This document shows, one piece after another, positions 1 through 7,025 of a stretch of 17,786 nt of DNA. The position numbers and the translations under genes were made by a program. The first letter of the stretch is position 1; each line of letters starts with the position of its first letter. Under the pieces are notes generated by a model. It was not told the DNA's origin and did not search any database. It saw only the letters and a program-made list of their open reading frames with translations. This DNA comes from DAOTXK01 sp034435395 (lineage in GTDB: Bacteria; Chloroflexota; Anaerolineae; Aggregatilineales; Ch27): contig DAOTXK010000054.1 in assembly GCA_034435395.1 (NCBI GenBank), forward strand, positions 1 to 17,786, read 5' to 3'.

Positions 1-2
1 GG

Positions 3-296
3 GCCCCCCCGGGGCGGCGGGCGGGGCGGGCGGTGGCCGACATCCTGAAGGCCTACCCGGTCATGGTGGGCGGGCAGCTGCGGGCCGTCCGCCCCCACGA
101 CCTGCGCCGGACCTACGCCCGGCTGCTGCGCGACGCCGGCGTGCCGCTGGACGCCATCCAGCAGAACCTGGGCCACGCCGATCTCAAAACCACCCAGGGG
201 TACATCGGGGTGCTGGACGCCAGCGACCGGCAGCCGCCGCGCATCCTGGACTTCCGGCTGAACGGCCTGCCCCGGCGGCCGGCGGGAGGTATATAA
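3..296 (+). CDS. Tyrosine recombinase/integrase, C-terminal fragment (5' end outside window)
   Basis: The frame is open to the left edge, so this is the tail of a longer gene; a GTG at 33 is in frame but would not give a complete protein. The translation carries the C-terminal catalytic signature of tyrosine recombinases: HDLRRT (H-x-x-R), then LGHADLKTTQGYIG with the second His and the nucleophilic Tyr. Such enzymes cut and rejoin DNA through a 3'-phosphotyrosine, for phage or island integration or dimer resolution. The first Arg/Lys part of the catalytic set and the core-binding domain lie outside the window. The frame ends at a TAA (294-296) shortly after the Tyr, so the C-terminus looks complete. 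The DNA is extremely GC-rich, and the first 40 bases are nearly pure G/C. Family call is firm; the role as an element integrase is inference. Confidence 0.85.
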   Translation, partial: APPGRRAGRAVADILKAYPVMVGGQLRAVRPHDLRRTYARLLRDAGVPLDAIQQNLGHADLKTTQGYIGVLDASDRQPPRILDFRLNGLPRRPAGGI

Positions 297-506
297 AACC
301 CTGCGGCGCGAGATGGCCGGGAAGCCGAAACAGGTTAGAGTACCCATTTCCCAAAACAGGGGCCCTGCCGGCCATTCTGGCGCGTTTGGGAGCCGGTTGG
401 GGGACCGGCGGGGAACCGAAGCACTCCCGCCGAACGCGGCGGTTCTCCTGCCAAACGTCAACAATTTGTTGCGTCGCGCCACTGCCCCGCCGGACCTGTC
501 AGCGCC
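297..506. other. Non-coding stretch downstream of recombinase
   Basis: No convincing gene is seen in these 210 bases. There is a short GC hairpin at 427-442 (CCGCCG, loop AACG, CGGCGG) without a following T run, so it is not a typical terminator. There is also a 13-base palindrome at 459-471 (CAACAA-T-TTGTTG). An attachment site could lie here because it borders the recombinase gene, but no matching direct repeat was found elsewhere in the window by eye. Confidence 0.4.
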
Positions 507-740
507 ATGACCACCCACGCCGGTACCGGCGTGGAGTTCACGCTCGGCGGTCGGCGGCTGTTCGGCAAGGAGCCAGTCGCTCCTATCTTCGGGGAGCTGG
601 GTCTGCCCCCGGAAGCCGACATGATGGAAGCCTATGCCGTGGCTAGCCTGATGGTCACTCAGAGCGGCTATCACATCAACCACGTCGGCAACCGCAACTT
701 GGAGGTCCCGGAACAAAACCCGGGGGATCGGTACTGTTGA
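507..740 (+). CDS. Doubtful small hypothetical protein (77 aa)
   Basis: An ATG-started frame of 77 codons. The first 35 or so codons end mostly in G or C, as expected for real coding sequence in this GC-rich DNA. No Shine-Dalgarno sequence stands before the ATG and no family is recognised. The second half (after about residue 50) looks less coding-like, so this may be a remnant of a longer gene. Its TGA stop (738-740) overlaps the TTGACA of the predicted promoter for the following genes. Low confidence. Confidence 0.3.
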   Translation: MTTHAGTGVEFTLGGRRLFGKEPVAPIFGELGLPPEADMMEAYAVASLMVTQSGYHINHVGNRNLEVPEQNPGDRYC

Positions 741-765
741 CATCGGTAGCCGGCGTGAGTACTCT
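737..765 (+). promoter_or_regulatory. Candidate sigma-70 promoter for the 843-2899 unit
   Basis: A perfect -35 hexamer TTGACA lies at 737-742. At 17 bases spacing the -10 position (760-765) reads TACTCT, which matches TATAAT at only three positions. The box sits about 100 bases before the first gene of the plus-strand unit, a sensible place. The -35 is strong and the -10 weak, so this is a prediction only. Confidence 0.3.
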
Positions 766-842
766 GAGCTACATACTGGCATTTCGTCTGGGGGTCGGGG
801 TCTCTGGCAGGCCACGTTTCTTGAGCCGCAAGGACACCAAGC

Positions 843-1109
843 ATGAATATTCCGTTTTCGGACATTCCAGCCGATGCTGTGCTGCGTCATCTTGAAGCTG
901 CATTCCTTAATCTGGAGGAGGCCCGTAGAACGGCGGCGCGTGCTGATATTCGAGAACACTATTTTGAAATCGAGCGGCTCTGCCAGGTCGCCATCGCGCT
1001 GACCGTAGCTGCCAAAAGGCTCGTCGATGGACACCCCGACGATGTACATAGCCGTATCACCGTAGCCTTAAAGGAGCTCTCCGAAATCCAATCGCGGCTG
1101 GAAACGTGA
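843..1109 (+). CDS. Small hypothetical, probably all-helical protein (88 aa)
   Basis: The ATG at 843 is preceded by AAGGA (830-834) at good spacing, which supports translation. The 88-residue product is rich in Ala, Glu, Leu and Arg, with no signal peptide or membrane segment. Its pattern suggests two or three amphipathic helices (for example residues 13-37 and 43-63). No family is recognised. The stop lies 22 bases before the GTG of the aminotransferase gene, so the two are probably co-transcribed. A regulatory or helical-bundle role is possible but nothing in the sequence shows it. Confidence 0.55.
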   Translation: MNIPFSDIPADAVLRHLEAAFLNLEEARRTAARADIREHYFEIERLCQVAIALTVAAKRLVDGHPDDVHSRITVALKELSEIQSRLET

Positions 1110-1131
1110 TTGATCACTGGAGCATGAAACC

Positions 1132-2310
1132 GTGAGTTCTACGCCCCGCTTTCGACGCCCGACTTTCCTGTCGTTCTCGCCCCCAGACATCACCGAAGAA
1201 GAGATCGCCGCCGTAGCGGATACCCTCCGATCAGGTTGGATCACGACAGGCCCCAAGACCAAACAGTTCGAGCGGGAGTTTGCGGCCTATCTGGGTGCGG
1301 AGAGCGCGCTGGCCATCAATTCCTGCACTGGGGCGCTGCATATCGCGCTGGTAACGCTGGGCATCGGGCCGGGCGATGAAGTCATCACCAGCCCGATGAC
1401 GTTCTGCTCGACCGTCCATGTGATCGAGCATGTGGGGGCGAGGTCCGTCCTTGTTGATGTGGAACCAGACACGCTCAATTTGAACCCGGCCCTGGTGGCA
1501 GAAGCCATCACGCCGCATACGAGAGCGATTATCCCGGTGCACTTCGCCGGACACCCGGTGGACATGGCTCCGTTGGTCGAGTTGGCGACAGCCCATGACC
1601 TCTCCATCGTCGAAGATGCCGCCCACGCGCTCCCGGCGGCCTACAACGGCCAGATGATCGGCACCATCGGCGATCTGACAGCCTTCAGTTTTTACGCAAC
1701 CAAAAACCTGACCACTGGTGAAGGGGGCATGTTGACCGGATCGCCGGGGTTGATCGAACGGGCGCGGGTGCTGAGCCTGCATGGCATGAGCCACGATGCC
1801 TGGAAGCGTTACGGTGTCGGCGGTTCGTGGTATTACGACGTGGTCGCCGAGGGCTTCAAGTACAACATGACCGACATCCAGGCGGCCTTGGGACTGGTGC
1901 AGTTACGGCGACTGGAGCATATGCAGGCCCGTCGGCAGGAGGTGGTGGCTCGCTATGACGAAGCATTTGCCGGCGTCGGCGAGCTCCAGATCCCCGCCCG
2001 GCGGCCCAACGTGGAGCACGCCTGGCACCTCTACGTGCTGCGGCTGAACCTGGAGCGGCTGACCATTGACCGGGCACAATTCATCGAGGAACTGGCGGCG
2101 CGCAACATCGGGGCCAGCGTGCACTTCATCCCTGTGCATCTGCATCCCTACTACCGGGACAAGTATGGCTGGGGGCCGGAGGATTTCCCGGTTGCCTACG
2201 GCGAATACCAGCGCACGCTTTCGCTCCCCCTCTGTTCCCGGCTGTCCAATGATGATGTGGATGATGTGATCGCTGCGGTGGCAGATATCGTGAGCATTTA
2301 TCGGTGCTGA
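1132..2310 (+). CDS. DegT/DnrJ/EryC1/StrS-family PLP sugar aminotransferase
   Basis: This 392-residue protein is a full-length member of the DegT/DnrJ/EryC1/StrS family. These enzymes transaminate a keto group on a nucleotide-linked sugar, usually with glutamate as amino donor. The N-terminal SGWITTGPKTKQFE and NSCTGALHIAL segments, EDAAHA (PLP-contacting Asp162, His165) and SFYATKNLTTGEGG (Schiff-base Lys191) are all typical. The start is the GTG at 1132, preceded by GGAG at 1119-1122; the ATG at 1124 hits a stop after three codons. The stop is four bases before the phosphoglycosyl transferase ATG. That neighbour suggests the product is an amino sugar used at or near the reducing end of the repeat unit. 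Keto-sugar substrate and amino position (3 or 4) cannot be read from the sequence. No dehydratase that would make the keto sugar is in the window. Confidence 0.93.
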   Translation: MSSTPRFRRPTFLSFSPPDITEEEIAAVADTLRSGWITTGPKTKQFEREFAAYLGAESALAINSCTGALHIALVTLGIGPGDEVITSPMTFCSTVHVIEHVGARSVLVDVEPDTLNLNPALVAEAITPHTRAIIPVHFAGHPVDMAPLVELATAHDLSIVEDAAHALPAAYNGQMIGTIGDLTAFSFYATKNLTTGEGGMLTGSPGLIERARVLSLHGMSHDAWKRYGVGGSWYYDVVAEGFKYNMTDIQAALGLVQLRRLEHMQARRQEVVARYDEAFAGVGELQIPARRPNVEHAWHLYVLRLNLERLTIDRAQFIEELAARNIGASVHFIPVHLHPYYRDKYGWGPEDFPVAYGEYQRTLSLPLCSRLSNDDVDDVIAAVADIVSIYRC

Positions 2311-2314
2311 GGCC

Positions 2315-2899
2315 ATGAAGCGAATATTCGATCTGTTGGTGAGCACCCTGGTCCTGGTAGCACTTTCCCCGATAATGCTGGTCATTGCGCTGGCCGTGCG
2401 ACTCGACTCTCCCGGTCCCATCTTCCACCAGGCCAGGCGCGTCGGGCAGCAGGGAAAGCTCTTTACGCTCTACAAGTTCCGCTCCATGGTGGCGGACGCC
2501 GATCAGCAAGGGCCTGGCATTACGACAGCGGGTGACGTGCGTGTGACACGGGTGGGACGGGTGCTGCGGCGGGCCAAGCTGGACGAACTGCCGCAGCTGT
2601 TTAATGTACTGCGCGGGGAGATGAGTCTGGTGGGGCCACGGCCAGAGGACCCGCGTTACGTGGCGCTCTATACGCCGGAGCAGCGCGAGGTACTCCAGGT
2701 GCGGCCTGGGATTACCAGCCCAGCGTCCGTCTACTACCGGAACGAAGAAGCGGTATTGGCGGGAGATGACTGGGAGAAGACTTATGTCGAGGAGGTCATG
2801 CCGGCCAAGCTGATGGTTGACCTGGAATATGTGCGGAGCACTGGTCTCTGGCGAGACGTTGTGATCCTGTGGCGGACGTTCGTCGCGCTGTGGCGCTGA
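2315..2899 (+). CDS. Small monotopic phosphoglycosyl transferase (bacterial sugar transferase, PglC-like)
   Basis: The protein transfers a sugar-1-phosphate from a UDP-sugar to undecaprenyl phosphate, the initiating step of glycan assembly at the inner face of the membrane. At 194 residues it matches the minimal PglC-type core and lacks the extra N-terminal membrane domain of WbaP-type enzymes. Visible marks are KRIFD at the N-terminus, a hydrophobic re-entrant helix (about 8-29) with the helix-breaking Ser18-Pro19, SPGPIFHQARRVG, LYKFRSM, then KLDELPQLFNVLRGEMSLVGPRPE with the catalytic pair Asp90-Glu91. It starts four bases after the aminotransferase stop, so the two are translationally linked. 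The pairing resembles the PglE/PglC pairing of bacillosamine systems and suggests, by inference, an amino-sugar substrate. It ends 12 bases from the convergent acetyltransferase stop, with no obvious terminator between them. Confidence 0.93.
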   Translation: MKRIFDLLVSTLVLVALSPIMLVIALAVRLDSPGPIFHQARRVGQQGKLFTLYKFRSMVADADQQGPGITTAGDVRVTRVGRVLRRAKLDELPQLFNVLRGEMSLVGPRPEDPRYVALYTPEQREVLQVRPGITSPASVYYRNEEAVLAGDDWEKTYVEEVMPAKLMVDLEYVRSTGLWRDVVILWRTFVALWR

Positions 2900-2911
2900 A
2901 AGACACTGCAT

Positions 2912-3568
2912 CTATGATGGTGACCATGCGGTCAAGTCGATAACGTATTCGTTCATCCAGCGACCTTCTGGCGTCACATATGTCCGCGCAATTTCAAATC
3001 CCAATTTGTGGTAGAACCGGTTAGTCCGCTCGTTATTGTCTCGGTCGGTGGTTAACGAGACAGACATGATTCCCTGCCGATGCATCGCAGTTAGAAACTG
3101 ATTCACCAGAAGCTGACCGATTCCTTGTCCCATACTATCCGGCAGTACAGCGATGGACATCAGAAGCGCCTGCGCTGCCGCTGTCTGCACTCGCCTCGAA
3201 TATGTAAATGCTCGCAACAAGCGGGGAACAACGGTAGGGTGACGAATGACCACTGGTATCGACACCAGGGCGAAGTTGAACCAGTTCTGCCGCGCTAAAC
3301 GTCCATAGAAATTACTTTGTTCTGTCACACCGACAACGAAACCAAGGATTACGTGGCTGGTTTCGTCCAGGGCCACGAATGCCACGTGATCGGGGCTTTT
3401 CAGGATTTCCCCGTAAAGCAACCGCAGAAATCTTGGGCCCATGAATGTAAGGAAGAATCCCGCAAAGCTCTGCAAGTGCACCTGCACGACTTGGTCAACA
3501 TGGGCCGTTTTCATCGGGACAATAACAGTGCCCCGTTTAGTTGTCGGCTCTATCCCTCCAACCTGCAT
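2912..3568 (-). CDS. GNAT-family N-acetyltransferase
   Basis: A 218-residue GNAT-fold protein. The acetyl-CoA binding motif A is seen at about residues 137-155 (MSIAVLPDSMGQGIGQLLV, with the Q-G-I-G pyrophosphate loop), followed by the motif B helix N-E-R-T-N-R-F-Y-H-K-L-G-F at about 179-191. It is the last gene of the minus-strand polysaccharide unit, ten bases after the preceding glycosyltransferase. The ATG at 3568 has GAGG only two bases upstream, which is close; an internal ATG at 3514 has no ribosome site, so the longer form is kept. In this setting an amino-sugar N-acetyltransferase, acting after the DegT aminotransferase in the way known for WecD, is a reasonable inference. Acetylation of another acceptor is not excluded. 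Confidence 0.82.
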   Translation of the reverse strand: MQVGGIEPTTKRGTVIVPMKTAHVDQVVQVHLQSFAGFFLTFMGPRFLRLLYGEILKSPDHVAFVALDETSHVILGFVVGVTEQSNFYGRLARQNWFNFALVSIPVVIRHPTVVPRLLRAFTYSRRVQTAAAQALLMSIAVLPDSMGQGIGQLLVNQFLTAMHRQGIMSVSLTTDRDNNERTNRFYHKLGFEIARTYVTPEGRWMNEYVIDLTAWSPS

Positions 3569-3578
3569 ATCCTCACAT

Positions 3579-4748
3579 TCACTTGCTCACAATGCCGCGC
3601 TCTTGCAGCAGATGTTCGTATGTGACAATCAACCTCTGAAAACAGACACGTTCGTCGAAGTGTTGCTGTGCGTGGGCTCGTGCGGCTCTTCCCAAGCGAT
3701 GTGCCAGGTCAGGATTGTCCAGAAGAGTGGACACAGCCCGCACCAAGCTGTTGGGGTCGCGCACGGGAACGAGCAGGCCGGTCGCATCTTTGATGATCAC
3801 CTCCTGGCAACCACGTATATCTGTGGCGACAATAGCTTTGCCCATGGCAGAGGCTTCCATCAGGCTGCGCGGCATGCCTTCGTGGTGGGAGGGGAAGACC
3901 AGAATATCCATGGCGGCGTAGAGCTTTGGCATGTCTTGTCGGAATCCTAGATAACTGACATAGGATTGCATGTCCTCGGTGATGATATCATCGACGCCCA
4001 GGCCTCCTACTTTGTCGGTTTCCTGTCGTCCGATGATCCAAAACCTGGTTGCAGGATAGTTTTGGTGGACGCAGCGGGCCATTTCTGTGAACTCATGGTA
4101 CCCTTTTTCCGCCAACAAACGACCGACAATACCGATGACCTTCTCCTGATTCGTGACGCCCAAAGCTTGCCGGGTGGCCTCGGCTTCCTGTTGCGTGATG
4201 ACCGTAGGGCCGAATTGGCATAGGTCGATCCCATTGCCCAGATAGCCAAGTTTCTCCACACGACAGATGTTCTGCTCGACCAGGATAGCCATGTCCTGAC
4301 GGCTTTGCGAGAGCATATAATCGCCAAGAGTCGCCCCCACTTTTTCGCTTATCCACCACAGCCATCGGCTTCGCCAAGACATACCCTCGTGTAGCAGTAG
4401 GCCATGCACAGTGTGTACGATGCACGGCACACCGACTAGCCGTGCCGCCAGTCGACCCAGAAGCCCTGGCTTGACGCTGTGCGTATGCACAATGTCAAAG
4501 CGCTCCTTTCGGAAGATTCCGGCAAGTTGGAGGATAGTGCGTAGATCGTCCCAGGGCCGGATGTCACGGCTCATAGGAACTGTACGAACAGGGATGCCTT
4601 CCGGCGTAACGCCATCGCTTGCCACTAGAGAGCCAGGGGGGCAAACGGCCATAACGTCGTACCCCTGGTTCCGCAGGTAGAGCAGCTGGTTCTTGAGGTG
4701 TACGCGCACCCCCACATCGACATTAATGAAATGAACTACGCGAGTCAT
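3579..4748 (-). CDS. GT4-family glycosyltransferase
   Basis: A 389-residue GT-B fold glycosyltransferase of the retaining GT4 group. The N-terminal acceptor half carries FDIVHTHSVKPGLLGRLAAR (about 85-103). The C-terminal donor half carries IGIVGRLLAEKG (205-216) and the E-x7-E pair Glu290/Glu298 in HHEGMPRSLMEASAMG. It should add one sugar to the lipid-linked oligosaccharide at the cytoplasmic membrane face; donor and acceptor are not readable. The ATG at 4748 follows AAGGAG with only two bases between, an unusually short spacing, but the N-terminus M-T-R-V-V-H-F-I-N-V is what the family expects. It lies 58 bases downstream of the previous glycosyltransferase gene. Confidence 0.9.
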   Translation of the reverse strand: MTRVVHFINVDVGVRVHLKNQLLYLRNQGYDVMAVCPPGSLVASDGVTPEGIPVRTVPMSRDIRPWDDLRTILQLAGIFRKERFDIVHTHSVKPGLLGRLAARLVGVPCIVHTVHGLLLHEGMSWRSRWLWWISEKVGATLGDYMLSQSRQDMAILVEQNICRVEKLGYLGNGIDLCQFGPTVITQQEAEATRQALGVTNQEKVIGIVGRLLAEKGYHEFTEMARCVHQNYPATRFWIIGRQETDKVGGLGVDDIITEDMQSYVSYLGFRQDMPKLYAAMDILVFPSHHEGMPRSLMEASAMGKAIVATDIRGCQEVIIKDATGLLVPVRDPNSLVRAVSTLLDNPDLAHRLGRAARAHAQQHFDERVCFQRLIVTYEHLLQERGIVSK

Positions 4749-4806
4749 TGCTCCTTACCGGTGTCAGATGCTTTTTCAATAACGTATAGGTTTACAGTAT
4801 CGGGCA

Positions 4807-6030
4807 TTAGTTGCGAAATATGTACTCAGGGAAAATTTTTCCCTTTAACCATTCGGCTGTTTTCTCTCGCACATACTGATAGAATGCAGTCCGGCGCTTT
4901 CTCAAAATATCTTCGTGATACTCCCGCGCCTTATCAAGATTGCGTGACGACATCCTTGCCATTCTTGCGGGATTGGTGACTACTTCGCGGATTTTCCGGG
5001 CCAGGGCAACAGCATCATCAGGGGGAACAAGGTCTTCATCCGGTAGCAGCTCTGGAATACCTCCCACTGTAGAGCCAATGCAGGGCAACGCTCGCGCCAT
5101 CGCTTCAATCATGGCCCGGGGCAATCCATCCACGCGTGAGGGCAGCACGAAGAGGTCAGCCTGATCCAGCAGGATACGCACAGGCTCTCCGGCAGGAAGA
5201 TTGCCTGTGAAGCATATCCGCTGTTCATCCAACCCCAGTGCCGCAGCCCGCCATTCCAGTGCTGATCTGTGCTGACCACCGCCAACTAACACGACTTGCA
5301 GATCCAGTCCGGCTCGAACGCAAGCACTCACTGCTTCGATCAGTATGTCGGGCCCCTTGGCAAGGTGAGCCAGCGACCCTACTGTGATAAGTGTGAACCT
5401 TCCCTCCGTCTGAGGAGTAGGACGGGCCTCGGTGACAAACGCATCGCCGGTCAGTGTAACGCTGGAAAAATGCGTGGCAAAGGAATCCGGTGCAGAGGGG
5501 TATCGGCGTTGTAGGGCACTTTGGGTGACGTAGGCCGTCGCGCAGGCACCGACACACTGCTGTCGCAATTGACGCGTAAACCACCAGCGGAGGAATGGGC
5601 GCAGCGGGTGTTTCACAGAGCCAGGGGCGAAAACATCGTACGGGTCACCGACGATTTCGGCTCCGTAAGGCCTTCTCGGTTCTAGAGAACGTACAACTTC
5701 TGTACCGATGGTACAGGGCAACCGTAGCTGGATCGCCTCTGCACTGAACAGCGCCTGTCTTATGACACGCTTCAGCCCGAGGCGAACCCTCGCAAACTGC
5801 CAAGGGCCTTCGAAGTAAGGTAATGGAACCGCTCTTACATTTGGGCCAGTAGCCTTTACCCAGCCTTCAGGGGGGAGTGCACACCGTTTGGCACGTACCA
5901 TGAGTTGAACTTCGTCATACACATCCAAATAGCGTGTCCAGAAGTGATAGCCAAGGGAAGGGCCTGAACACCACAGTATGTTACCATCTGTGATGGCGAA
6001 ACGGGCGCTGGCTGTCACCAGGACACGCAT
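4807..6030 (-). CDS. GT4-like glycosyltransferase
   Basis: A 407-residue GT-B type glycosyltransferase. The donor-binding half is clear: LITVGSLAHLAKGPDILIEAV (about 214-234), QVVLVGGGQHRS, and FVLPSRVDGLPRAMIEAMARALPCIGS. The first acidic residue of the E-x7-E motif is Asp301 here, with Glu309 in the second place, a known conservative variation. The N-terminal half is more divergent than in the sister genes, so its acceptor may differ. The ATG at 6030 has AAGGA eight bases upstream. The gene sits between the FkbM methyltransferase and the next glycosyltransferase, in the same direction. Specific sugar unknown. Confidence 0.88.
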   Translation of the reverse strand: MRVLVTASARFAITDGNILWCSGPSLGYHFWTRYLDVYDEVQLMVRAKRCALPPEGWVKATGPNVRAVPLPYFEGPWQFARVRLGLKRVIRQALFSAEAIQLRLPCTIGTEVVRSLEPRRPYGAEIVGDPYDVFAPGSVKHPLRPFLRWWFTRQLRQQCVGACATAYVTQSALQRRYPSAPDSFATHFSSVTLTGDAFVTEARPTPQTEGRFTLITVGSLAHLAKGPDILIEAVSACVRAGLDLQVVLVGGGQHRSALEWRAAALGLDEQRICFTGNLPAGEPVRILLDQADLFVLPSRVDGLPRAMIEAMARALPCIGSTVGGIPELLPDEDLVPPDDAVALARKIREVVTNPARMARMSSRNLDKAREYHEDILRKRRTAFYQYVREKTAEWLKGKIFPEYIFRN

Positions 6031-6094
6031 TGGCAGTTCCTTGGGTCATCTTTCAGGCACTGAGCAATAGATTCGGCAAACGACCAAGTGTCGG

Positions 6095-6102
6095 CCCCCC
6101 CC
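6095..6102. repeat. C8/G8 homopolymer tract between two operon genes
   Basis: Eight C on the plus strand (G on the coding strand) lie just after the stop codon of the FkbM gene (6107-6109), in the 76-base gap before the next glycosyltransferase. Such tracts are prone to length change on replication and to sequencing error. It lies outside both reading frames as called, so a length change would not break either protein. Confidence 0.6.
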
Positions 6103-6106
6103 AACT

Positions 6107-6970
6107 CTAAGCAGCATGTTGAAAAATCAACCCGACAGTGTGAGCCTGTTCAGACATTTCCTCTAAAGCGGAATAGGTCGTTATCGGAGGATGATCGGGT
6201 ACATTCCGATATTTGCTGCCCAAGTCTACAATATACATCACTCTTCCTGAATAACGGCGACTGAAGAGAAAAGATAACAAGTCTGATATCTCTGCCGCAC
6301 TCAAAACGAATAAATGCAGCTCAAGAAGTATTGCTGGCCGACACTCCGACAATACGTCAACCATTCCACGGAGCACAAGATCTTCGGCACCCTCTACATC
6401 AATTTTGATCAGTTTTATGTCTGGTTTCCCGCTCTTATGCCAGTAGTCATCCAAGGAGGTCGTTTCGACTTCATGCCAATCCTCTCTCTGTCCATCAATG
6501 GCTTTCAAACTTGAGACCTTAGGGCTGTTACCGAAATTGAATAAGCTTTTCCCGCTGACGTCGCTGATAGCTATCTGGTTGACAACCACATTTTGCAGCT
6601 GATTGATGGCAACATTCTCAACTATGCGTTGAATGTTATGTGGATGAGGATCAAATGCATGGACTACGCCATTTTCTTTTACGAGAATCGCCATCAGCAA
6701 GGTATACAAACCATGATGAGCACCAATGTCAATGGCAATGTCACCTGCTCGCAGGATCCTGGGCAAGATTTTTCGCACTTCCAACTCATGGTGTCCAAGC
6801 ACTCCGAAGTCTTCGCCTTGTTTGGGGTAGAGAACAAACTTAATGGGATGACCGAATTCCACAAGTGGCACTACCCAACGTTTGGGCAGTAATTTTATTC
6901 CCAGGCGCAGTAGGCGTCGTGGGAGCAGACTCTTTAGGAAGAGGAGAATTGGTCTTGTCAGACGTTTCAT
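6107..6970 (-). CDS. FkbM-family SAM-dependent methyltransferase
   Basis: The protein has the FkbM-type class I methyltransferase core: DIGAHHGLYT (SAM glycine loop, about residues 81-90), HAFDPHP (104-110) and IKIDVEGAED (188-197). The ATG at 6970 (287 aa) is chosen because AGGT stands just upstream. The frame can be read back to a TTG at 7042, which would overlap the previous gene by 17 bases and has no well-spaced ribosome site. The N-terminal 40 residues are basic and hydrophobic and may lie on the membrane. FkbM proteins in sugar clusters usually O-methylate a glycan hydroxyl; the exact target is not shown. The DNA is visibly more AT-rich than neighbouring genes, which suggests a separate origin. 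Confidence 0.87.
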   Translation of the reverse strand: MKRLTRPILLFLKSLLPRRLLRLGIKLLPKRWVVPLVEFGHPIKFVLYPKQGEDFGVLGHHELEVRKILPRILRAGDIAIDIGAHHGLYTLLMAILVKENGVVHAFDPHPHNIQRIVENVAINQLQNVVVNQIAISDVSGKSLFNFGNSPKVSSLKAIDGQREDWHEVETTSLDDYWHKSGKPDIKLIKIDVEGAEDLVLRGMVDVLSECRPAILLELHLFVLSAAEISDLLSFLFSRRYSGRVMYIVDLGSKYRNVPDHPPITTYSALEEMSEQAHTVGLIFQHAA

Positions 6971-7025
6971 ATGACCTGTTTCGGGGTTCACTGGGTAATA
7001 GGAATAAGCCAACCAGGTCTGAACC

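Noticed and set aside
427..442. Hairpin CCGCCG-AACG-CGGCGG as a terminator for the recombinase
   Set aside because: There is no T run after it on either strand and it lies 130 bases beyond the stop codon.
1231..1794. A 187-codon minus-strand frame opposite the aminotransferase
   Set aside because: It is antisense to a well-supported gene and shows no family features.
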